39,836 nt of DNA, taken from positions 1 to 39,836 of the forward strand of contig AJFK01000420.1 in NCBI GenBank assembly GCA_000467715.1, written 5' to 3'. Under the pieces are notes generated by a model. It worked only from the letters and a program-made list of their open reading frames with translations. It made no database searches and had not been told where the DNA came from. This DNA comes from Hysterium pulicare CBS 123377. Lineage: Eukaryota; Ascomycota; Dothideomycetes; Hysteriales; Hysteriaceae. Below, piece by piece: positions 23,044-31,709 of the stretch. The position numbers and the translations under genes were made by a program. The stretch's first letter is position 1. Each line of letters opens with the position of its first letter.

Positions 23044-23475
23044 TTAGTCAAGGCTAGAGATACCGTTCGTCACGCCGGTAGAACCATGTCCCACTATCTC
23101 AGCGGTTAGCACAATCTTAAATAGCATATTCAGTGGATGACTTACGTTTGACGAACTGGAACTTAACTCCTTGAAATTCCATATCTGCACCGAGACCACG
23201 ATTAGCGAGGCTTTCAAGTTCGCGGCCAAGAGCAGGAAGACGCATGTTGACGATCTTGTCGGAGCCAGTAGTGCTCTGGGCCATGAGACACATGCCAGTC
23301 TCGAGGCTACTGACGAGCTTCTGGGGCTCGGATGCGGGGACGTAGGCGTTGCATTCGCTCATAGGGAAGTTGCCTTTGAGGTCAGAGCGGACTAGCTGGA
23401 GGCAGGATTGACTGTCGAAAGGCACTAGGTTGAGGAGTTAGCTTGACCGTGTAGTGTGGAACAAAGATACTTACT
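23044..23475 (-). CDS. small unrecognised protein with a start codon split by an intron
   Basis: About 109 residues. The body is exon 23146-23424 (PFDSQSCLQLVRSDL.., ending FQGVKFQFVK). No ATG precedes it in frame on the genomic strand. A strong 50-nt intron (23425-23474, donor GTAAGT, GCTAAC branch, CCTAG acceptor) joins the A at 23475 to TG, making ATGCCT in the context AACATG. A second intron, 23094-23145 (donor GTAAGT, GCTAAC branch), leads to a short last exon 23044-23093. An alternative acceptor four bases earlier in the transcript (GAG) would instead use 23054-23097 and end in a different tail of 107 residues. I do not recognise the family. It has three cysteines, no signal peptide and no membrane segment. 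The spliced structure with two good introns argues for a real gene. Confidence 0.6.
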
Positions 23476-24586
23476 GTTGGGAGGTTTTTGTACTGGATTC
23501 TTTTCCTGGAGATGTTGAAATAAGATAGTGGTCGGAAGTTGGAGGTTTTCTTGGTGTTGGATGTGGAGAGTGCAACTGTAGGGGATGTTCTAGGTTCTTC
23601 CTGCAAAGGGAAAGGTTTTGCATCGCTAATAGGGAAATGATTCTGACCAGGCGGTCACTGTCTTGCATGATACATTGTGAATACTGCAATGGCTAACAAA
23701 TTGTCCTGTGAATAATACGGGGATGGCCTCTTCGTTGGTCGTTAACATATTGAATACAACAGTGAATATATACAAATGAGGGGGCAAGTTTATGTAATAA
23801 AGGGTAAGTGACTATGAGGAAACGGCTGAAGAGCATGTTTATGAAGCAGGTTCAAGGTTTTAAATTTTCGATATCGTGGCTCAAGGTTGCAAGCAACCTG
23901 GCGCTTCGAAAGTGGCCGGGCTTTTACATGCACTTTCGAGATAATTCACATTGAGAAACACTTTTTTGCCGGACTAGTATCTTCGTTCATTGGCTCAATT
24001 TTGACATGTCTCTGATATAGAAAAGGGCAAACATTCAATGAAATCAACCATAAACGAGAGCTTTACCAGACTCTTCTTCAAGAAAAGGGCAAACGTTGTC
24101 CACTTAGACGTGCGCAGCGTTCGCGGAAATACGTGGTTTGCGTGCAAACAATGTAGCCTCAAAGAGCGATGAACTTGATGGAAAAGATTGTACACGTAGG
24201 AGGGGTTAAAGGTAAAACAACGATCGAGAATGGTGGTGTCATGATCTGTCGTTTTGGAGGGTCTCCACAGGTGTCATAATTCGTCATTTTCCGAGGATAG
24301 GCGTGCGTCTACCACCTTCTTTTCCACCAGTCTATGAAGCTGATTTGACCTCTGTATACAGTGTAAAGTAAGCTGCCGTCTTTGAGATTATTTAAACGAA
24401 GCTTAGATAATAAAATATGTCTGGACTTAGGTGGCTTTCAAAGTCCGCAGTAGAACAAATAATGACACCCATTGTGTACATCCTTTACTACTAGGGTGTC
24501 TGCTGAAATGGCATTGATTTTTCATATGTACAGGAGAACTATACTCTATACGTATCTATACAACAGACCGTCCAGCAACCAAGGAT
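23476..24586. other. intergenic
   Basis: No gene is supported. The first 200 bases are the leader of the small gene. A 14-bp direct repeat, AGAAAAGGGCAAAC, occurs twice near 24020 and 24083. The last part is the purU 3' flank. Confidence 0.5.
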
Positions 24587-25444
24587 TTAATTGAACACCA
24601 CCGTCTTGCTTCCATTCAAAAACACCTTCTTCTCAGACACCCACTTAACAGCTGCGGCTAGGACCTGACTTTCTACATTACTACCCTCTTCTACGAGCTC
24701 CTTAGCATTCATGCTATGATCAACCCGGGCAACCCTCTGCTCGATAATGGGGCCTTCGTCCAAATCAGCGGTAACGAAGTGGGCTGTCGCTCCGATGATC
24801 TTCACGCCACGTTCGTAGGCTTGATGGTACGGCTTTGCGCCTTTGAACGAGGGCAAGAAGCTATGATGGATATTGATGATGCGACCTGACATGACCTCGC
24901 AGATCCGGGGCGACAGAACCTGCATATACCGGGCAAGGACAACAAGATCGATTTGGTTCTCTTTGATAAGGTCTAGTATTTGGGTCTCCTGTTGCTCTTT
25001 GGTATCCTTGGTTACGGGGAGATGATGGAAAGCGATACCGTAGCTTGCAGCTAGCGGCGCGAAATCAGGATGATTCGACACAACTAACGGAATGTCCATG
25101 TGCAATTGACCCGTCTTCTGTCGGAATAGTAAGTCGTTAAGACAGTGGCCAATTTTAGACACCATGATGAGGACACGGGGCTTCTTCTGGACAGGTCGAA
25201 CATCATAGTCCATCTTCATGGCAGACGTCAGCTCTTTCAGGGGTTCCTGGATGTGATCGAGGCTTGGGGCATGACCGAAGTGTACTCTCATGAAAAATCT
25301 GTCCGATGTTGGATCGGAGAACTGCTGTAAATCGAGAATGTTGAGATTGTGCTGGGCCAAGAGGCCGGTCACGGCATGAATAATGCCTGGTTTGTCGGGA
25401 CATGAGAGCGTGAGAATGTGATCATCAGCATTCTTAGATGCCAT
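24587..25444 (-). CDS. purU: formyltetrahydrofolate deformylase
   Basis: Hydrolyses 10-formyl-THF to THF and formate, balancing one-carbon pools. Intronless, 285 residues, the normal length. Residues about 8-85 are an ACT regulatory domain (LSCPDKPGIIHAVTG), and residues about 90-285 are the formyltransferase-fold hydrolase domain. The catalytic trio is visible: Asn191 and His193 in INIHHSFLPSFKGA, and Asp229 in DLDEGPII. The start is the ATG at 25444, directly upstream of the ACT strand. PurU is common in bacteria but patchily present in fungi; in bacteria it supports purine synthesis through PurT. I see no base-composition break around it. Confidence 0.95.
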   Translation of the reverse strand: MASKNADDHILTLSCPDKPGIIHAVTGLLAQHNLNILDLQQFSDPTSDRFFMRVHFGHAPSLDHIQEPLKELTSAMKMDYDVRPVQKKPRVLIMVSKIGHCLNDLLFRQKTGQLHMDIPLVVSNHPDFAPLAASYGIAFHHLPVTKDTKEQQETQILDLIKENQIDLVVLARYMQVLSPRICEVMSGRIINIHHSFLPSFKGAKPYHQAYERGVKIIGATAHFVTADLDEGPIIEQRVARVDHSMNAKELVEEGSNVESQVLAAAVKWVSEKKVFLNGSKTVVFN

Positions 25445-26582
25445 CTTGTGTTGAACAAAAAGTGAGGGGGCAATTACAATTGATTTCCCTTTGGAGTTTA
25501 CATGTAGGAGTCAATTCATAGCGAAAATTTCTTTTGGGGTTCCCCCGAGGTTGAGCCGAAGAAATTCCACACCTTCCGTCTATCTCCCATACTGCTGCGA
25601 AACACTGTTAAGCATCCATATTTATATTGATTCTATAGAGAGATTTATCGTAAGCTGCATTCCTGAATCTCCTTCGTGCTCAAATTTTGACTACTCCGAC
25701 ACCCATAATGCTATAGATGTATAATAAGACACGGAGGATTGGTGAAATGCAGGCGGGAATACAAGCGAATACTCCAAATAGGCATGCCTCCCTAGCTTGT
25801 CTATTTCTGGCAACGCTCTCTAATTCTTCACATGGAGGAGGTGACTTATTGTGTATCGACATGATTGTGTATCGATATGTGGCGCTTCAGTATGTAGACT
25901 GACCTGGTAACCCCTAGAGTCGTCTGCATAGCGATGTGGACTCAATTGCATTCATCAGTTGAAAGTGCACATCTGTGATCGAGGCTTCCTTGAAGAAATC
26001 TTTTTCTAATTCAATATATGTTTTAGGATGACATGGATGATCTCAACGAAGAAATTCCTGCTCTCGTTCTCTAGGTCAAAAATCAGCCGAGCATAATGCC
26101 CTCATGCTGGTGCAATCAGAAGTCATTAGCTCGAGTCGAAAGACGTCCGAGTAGGCAAGCAAAATATCGAGTGGTGGCCGTTCGAAACCATCAGGCGGGG
26201 GCTGGCAATGTGAGAGGCTGGCTGCCCTCTCTCGATCATGAGGAGCAAGAAGGCGAAGAGCAGACCATGTCGGTTTGTTGTAAGTGGTGCGATAGTGTAG
26301 GAAAATGGGATTGTTGGCGTGAGGCATGTCGTCGTGGTGTAGTGCGTCGGCATGTCACTCCTCCCAATTGCCGACGCTGTCCTACATCCCGCCTTCTCGA
26401 CCCCAGATCAGCCTCGTCTTCTCCACACCCTTGCCATCATGCGGAATTGGGGACGTCAACCCCCAGATCTAGCCCTCTAGCTAGTCTTCATCATGTCCTC
26501 AATATTTACCGCTCCAGCTCGTGTTCCACAACGACTTCGGCTCCTTCACCATCCTCCTTGAAGCCATCAATCCTCGTCCAAC
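25445..26582. other. divergent upstream region of purU and the VAO-type oxidase
   Basis: 1.1 kb with no supported gene. A 16-bp tandem duplication with one mismatch (ATTGTGTATCGACATG) is at 25848-25863 and 25864-25879. The inverted repeat at 26344-26377 is listed separately. A 221-codon open frame at 26096-26761 overlaps the oxidase's first exon in another frame and looks spurious. Confidence 0.55.
26344..26377. promoter_or_regulatory. perfect 9-bp inverted repeat upstream of the VAO-type oxidase
   Basis: GCGTCGGCA at 26344-26352 and its exact complement TGCCGACGC at 26369-26377, separated by 16 nt, about 205 bp before the start codon. The CGG..CCG half-sites are the type bound by Zn2Cys6 dimers. 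Function is inferred. Confidence 0.35.
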
Positions 26583-28479
26583 ATGAGCGGCACAACTACT
26601 ACCAAATCATTTCCCGCCCCGCCTACCCTCTCACAAACGTACAGTGGTGTTCCCGAACGATTGGCAGATATAGCTCAAGAGGCAAAAGACAAGCTATACT
26701 CGAAGAAGACCCTCCCGGAGAGCGTCCCAAGAGAGCGAGACGTACCTCGATTACCTCCTGATGTCTCGCGGGAAGCCTTCAATGGTGCAATTGCCGAATT
26801 GAAGCAGACTTTAGGAACCCAAAACGTTGACATCAATGACAAGCCTCTGAAGGACGGCTGGTACATTGAGCATGCGTAAGATCTCGCACCCACCCCACCC
26901 ATTGCTACATCGTTCTGATCCGTGTTGGTCCAGGAACACCCACGATGCCTTCCACATCGTCGACCAAGAAGACCTAGTATGCAGCGCCGTTGTATACCCT
27001 GGCTCAACATCTGAAGTCCAATCGATAGTAAAGTGGGCCAACAAATATTCGATCCCATTATACCCCATTTCCATGGGCAGAAATGTGGGATATGGAGGAA
27101 GCGCTCCAAGAGTTCCAGGCTCTGTAGTCATCGATCTCGGTAGACGGATGAACAAGATACTGAAGATTGATGCAGAAAACGCGTCATGCGTGGTTGAGCC
27201 GGGTGTCTCCTACTTCGCTCTATACGAGGAGATACAAAAGCGGAAGCTGCCGCTATGGATTGATACTCCTGATCTTGGAGGTGGTAGTGTTCTTGGAAAT
27301 GCTGTCGACAGAGGTGTTGGCTATACGCCATATGGAGATCACTTCGCAAACCATTGCGGTATGGAAATTGTCCTTCCAAATGGCGAACTGCTTCGAACTG
27401 GCATGGGTGCAATGCCGGGGAAGCAGGGAACCGATAATCCCACATGGCAGTCTTTTCAGCCAGCCTACGGGCCATACTCGGATGGCATCTTCTCACAAAG
27501 CAATTTCGGCATTGTGTGTCAGATGGGCTTTTGGTTGATGCCAGAGGTTGGCCACCAATCTTACATGATCACCTTCCCACGAGAGGAGGACTTTCCCGAA
27601 ATCGTCGAGATCATCCGTCCACTCGCACAACAACGCGTCCTTGGTAACATTCCTCAACTACGCCACGTGGTACAAGAACTGAATGTGACCGGCCTACCGA
27701 AATCCCATTGGTACTCGGGATCTGGTCCGGTGCCTCGCGACGTAGTTCGCAAACACGCAGCTAAGCTACCATGCGGAGACTGCTCCTGGGTCTTCTACGG
27801 AACACAGTATGGCGACAAATCCGGCATCAAAAACCAACTGGATCTTATCAAATCCGCCTTCTCAAGAATCAAAGGCTCCAAATTCTTTCTCCCATCCGAC
27901 GTACCCGCAGACCACTACCTGCATTCACGAGCCTTGGTCTGCAGTGGTGTCCCTGTTCTCCGCGAGCTCGACTGGCTCAATTGGGTCCCCAACGCCTGCC
28001 ATCTTTTCTTCTCCCCGATCACGCCCACACGCGGCGAAGACGCTCAAATCGTCCACGACATCAACGTCCGCCTGCACAAGAAATATGGCTTTGATCTCTT
28101 CCCCACTCTCTGCGTCGCAGGTCGTGAAATGCATTACATCGCAAACATAATCTACGACCGGGCCTCGGATTACGAGAAGAGGCGTGCCGCAGGTCTCATG
28201 CGCGAGTTAATTGCTGAGGCAGCGAAAGAAGGGTATGGAGAGTATAGGACTCATGTACTGTTCGCTGATCAGGTGTCTGGGACGTATAACTGGAATAACG
28301 GAGCTTTGATGAAGTTCAATGAGACATTGAAAGATGCACTGGATCCAAATGGAATTCTTGCGCCCGGTAGGAATGGTATTTGGCCGAAGAAGTATAGAGG
28401 GAAGGGATGGCAGATTATGGGCAAGGAGGTTGAGGAGGCGATTGGGGGCGGGAGTATTGTGCCCAAGGCGAAGTTGTAA
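26583..28479 (+). CDS. vaoA: vanillyl-alcohol oxidase family flavoprotein (4-phenol oxidase)
   Basis: FAD enzyme oxidising para-substituted phenols (vanillyl alcohol, 4-hydroxybenzyl alcohols or eugenol-like compounds) with oxygen, giving peroxide. Exons are 26583-26875 and 26934-28479, with a 58-nt intron; about 612 residues against 560 for Penicillium VAO, the extra being N-terminal. Compared with remembered VAO, conserved residues by my numbering are Tyr151 (VAO Tyr108), Asp211 in DTPDLGGG (Asp170), His454 in ACHLFFSP (the flavin-linked His422), and Tyr535-Arg536 in EYRTH (503/504). Phe104 stands where VAO has His61, the residue that assists covalent flavin attachment. The C-terminus AKL is a PTS1 signal, so it is probably peroxisomal, as VAO is. 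It is first of three same-strand accessory genes. Confidence 0.93.
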
Positions 28480-28911
28480 ATTCCACGTACTTGGTTAGAT
28501 GAGGTACAAAAATAAACCTACACCTAATCCATCTGTATCAATTACAGCAATGATGTATTCACTCCATTGCCTTTCTATTAGCTGACGTCCTCAACCTGTA
28601 AAGCGCGGAAGACCACCAAATGGTACCGCTAGCGGACGAAACCTAAGCCATCTTCCTTACGACGGTAACCTGGGGACGTACCGTGATACCCGGGAAGGAG
28701 AGAACTAAATTGTGGATCCACCACATGTTGCAACTTGTCCACCCCACACGTGGGGAGGCAGGAGTGGAATTTGTTCCGCTCGACTCATGGCGGGGATGAT
28801 TGACAGCCTTACGGACTCATCTAAACCGCCATTTTCACCCTGCATCATCCTTACTCGAACCTCAACCTCATTTTCTGCGAATGCTCTAATCGATCGAACT
28901 CGGACTCTACT
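28480..28911. other. intergenic before the FAD monooxygenase
   Basis: VAO 3' flank and monooxygenase promoter. It contains the CGGTA..TACCG palindrome (separate entry) and a CACGTG E-box near 28747. Confidence 0.5.
28663..28683. promoter_or_regulatory. CGGTA-N11-TACCG palindrome
   Basis: CGGTA (28663-28667) and TACCG (28679-28683), extendable by one base to ACGGTA / TACCGT, about 230 bp before the monooxygenase start. It resembles a Zn2Cys6 dimer site, and a relative lies at 31253-31275. Function is inferred. Confidence 0.35.
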
Positions 28912-30859
28912 ATGATGAACGGCACAACAACGAACGGCCTCTCCAACGGGACATTATCGCATTACGAACCGTTGAAGTCTCCACATGATCCCCCACTCAC
29001 AGGTACCGCATCCCCCCATTCTCGAATTTCACCAGAAAAGAAAGAAAGTTTTGCGTCTTCCATAATCGATAAGTCCGATCGGATCAATCTAACCTCCCTT
29101 ACAGCAATAGTAATTGGCGCCGGCCTAGGCGGATGCGCCGCTGCTCTCGCCCTGCACCACCACGGCCACCGCGTCCTATGCGTGCTCGACAAAGTGCGCG
29201 AATTCGGCCGGCTGGGAGATTCGCTGGGTCTGGGCGAGAATGCGTTCAAGCTGCTTAGGAGGTGGGGGTGCGATGTCGATGAGATTAAACGGATCGGAAA
29301 TCAGTCGCCGGATATGGTGATTCGACGGTGGAGGGATGGGAAGGTTTTGGTTACGCAGGAGTTGATGGATATGGCTGTGAGTGGAATTTTCAAAAGCTTT
29401 TGGAGGGGGAAGTGCGGGGTTGGGGATATGGCGGCGAAGGAAAGTGAGAGAGTCAGGTGTCATGGCTTGGATGTTGAGTTTCGGGGAGGAAATGGGATGG
29501 AGGCTGGACGGGCATGGCAGTCCGCCGAAATGGCGGAGCTTTGCTGCTGTATAGGAGTTGCTGAAGCGGGCGCATGCTAAGGCGCCCGAGAAGATAGCGG
29601 AGATTGGGCACAGTCAAAGAGCTGCGGAGTTGAAGTTTGAGACATCGCAGGATTGATGAAGAGTGCAAGTCTGAAGGCTCAATGGCTAACTTTGGATCGT
29701 CTAGGGTTATATTGGGCATCGAGGTGACTATCACGATGTGAGTATGCGGCTCTTAAGGCTGCATTGTCTGTACTCGGGATAAGATGAGTGGCTGACATTG
29801 GTGGCTATGCATAGATATTCTTAAAATGGGTCCAAGAAAGAGGCATTCCGATACGCATGGGCTCGGAGGTAAGATTCCCAGAGGATGCATGATAAGCTCG
29901 CTAAGGATGAATTACCCAGGTCGTCGCATATGAGGACATCGAACCACAACCGGTGATAACGCTCAAGTCCGGCGAAAAGCTTTCTGCGGACATCATCGTA
30001 GCATGCGACGGTATCAAATCGCTGGCAAGGCCGCTTGTTCTCAAGATGCGCGATGATCCTGTTTCTAGTGGCTATGCATGTTTCAGGGCATTTTTCAAGC
30101 CCACTCCCGAGCTTAAAGCGAATCCACTCTGCAACGCGTTTCTCAAAGAAGATAGCGTGAATATCTGGATAGGCCCTGATACGCACGTGGTGCAAAACAC
30201 GCTAAGAAATGGCGAAGAGTTCAATTGGATCCTCACACACAAAGACGATGGCGACGTCCCCGAGAGTTGGTTCCAGCCAGGAGACATGGACGAAGTGAGG
30301 AGATTGGTCGCCGATATCGATCCTTCTATTCGCGAAATCATCAAAGCCACAGAAAGCTGTCTGGACTGGAAGATCTGCTATAGGAATCCATTACCTACAT
30401 GGGTGAGCGAAGGGAGTCATCGGATTGTTCTACTTGGTGACAGCTGTCATGCCCATCTCCCAACGAGCGCACAAGGCGCAAGTCAGGCGACCGAGAGCGC
30501 GGGAGTCTTGGCGACATGTCTGGATATGGTCAGCGGAGAGGATGTCAAGATAGCCACGCGGGCTTATGAGAAGTTGAGGTTTGGAAGGACGAGGCAAAGT
30601 CAGACCAACGGGGAGGATTTGAGGGATCGGTGGCATAATGTCTTGAAGAATGTCGAGGAGAATATTGAGATTGATCCGGAAAATGTGAAGATTAAGGCAA
30701 GTTGACCTACTTGACCGCATGACTCGAACCTAATTCGAGATACAGAATCGCTGGCTGTACGCTTTCGACGCAGAAGAAGATGCTAGAATTAGGTGGAAGG
30801 ACGTTAGGGAGACGGTCGAGCAGGAGTTTCGGGATGGCAAGATTCAGCCACTCTGCTAG
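28912..30859 (+). CDS. FAD-dependent aromatic monooxygenase (salicylate hydroxylase type)
   Basis: Group A flavin monooxygenase of about 480 residues, hydroxylating an aromatic substrate with NAD(P)H and oxygen. Five exons: 28912-29376, 29705-29737, 29815-29868, 29920-30696 and 30746-30859. Visible motifs are the Rossmann GAGLGG at residues 69-74, the DG motif (ACDGIKS), and the GD motif (LLGDSCHAHLP, then AQGASQA). Exon 2 codes for just GYIGHRGDYHD and is supported by family likeness. Intron 1 is unusually long (328 nt). Intron 4 (30697-30745) uses a GC donor (AAG|GCAAGT); no GT alternative restores NRWLYAFDAE in frame. The Ser/Thr/Pro-rich first 55 residues precede the domain and show no signal peptide. 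The substrate is not predictable. The VAO neighbour suggests a phenolic acid, which is inference. Confidence 0.9.
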
Positions 30860-31709
30860 AAATTGGTCCGGAAAGCTGCAGTTTGCTTCTTCGTCCGTGG
30901 GGTCCGACTGCAGCTCTTAGCTGGTATGCGGGAGCGAGGCGTGGTTGTACATAGGAAGGATCTGGTGGTTCCTACTCATTCAGCACGAAGTAGAGAACTT
31001 GACCAGTGACAAGCAAAAGAGTGAACCAAATAACAAGAACATGGCCTCTGACTGTATAAGCCTGTGTGGCTGACGCTGGAGGGCCAGATGACGCTGACAA
31101 GAGTGCTGTACAGGTCAAGCTACGTTGAGGAAAGTGAAGGTCAAAACGGGCGAAAGAAGAAGCATTGAGACATGTTATCAATCAGCCCCCAACCATCACA
31201 GCCTTATGGCGATGTCAGAGATGCTTGCAGATTGGCGGGTTCGCATATGGATCGGTATTGGTATCGGCAATACCGCAGCAGCCTTACGCGAAGACAGGGA
31301 GCAGACCGTGCCGTGCGTGATCGGTCCGTGCCTAGCGAGATCAGTCCGCTAAGCCTTTCTCCAGCAACTGTCCATCGACAACCAACATGCCTCCACCAGC
31401 TTCCGGACATCCTCCCGGCGTCTCCGGAAATCCCACCATCTACGTTTCATCACGCGTTCGTGCAGCCTCCGGGATTGACCATGCGCAAGGCCCGCAAACA
31501 GCTCGACTCTGGTCCGTCACGGGTGTTACCGCTGGAGGATAGAGCTGGGCCACATGCTATAAGTGGAATCTACCATGGCCCAATTCCTCCATCTTCTGTC
31601 AATCTATGGGTACATTGATGTATATCTCTGCAGAGTATGTACTACATAATGCCGGCCCTTCACCTCCCGCAGCATATCATAGCTTGTCACTCTTGGCTCT
31701 TCTCCCGGC
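30860..31709. other. intergenic before the adenylation-domain gene
   Basis: 850 bp. The only sizeable ATG frame (31172-31618, 148 codons) shows no domain and spans a palindrome, so I leave it uncalled. Confidence 0.5.
31253..31275. promoter_or_regulatory. CGGTATTG-N7-CAATACCG palindrome
   Basis: A perfect 8-bp inverted repeat, containing CGGTA..TACCG with a 13-nt core, about 435 bp before the adenylation-domain start. It shares both arms with the site at 28663-28683. It is a candidate zinc-cluster factor site, by inference. Confidence 0.4.

Noticed and set aside
24587-25444. Recent bacterial transfer of purU
   Set aside because: The gene is intronless and bacterial-like in family, but its base composition and context look like its neighbours. 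Fungal homologues are known, so transfer cannot be claimed from the sequence.
26096-26761. 221-codon plus-strand open frame
   Set aside because: It overlaps the first exon of the VAO-type oxidase in another frame, covers the promoter inverted repeat and has no family likeness.
31172-31618. 148-codon ATG frame before the adenylation gene
   Set aside because: It has Pro/Ser/Arg-rich random-looking composition, no domain and a palindrome inside. It is not strong enough to call.
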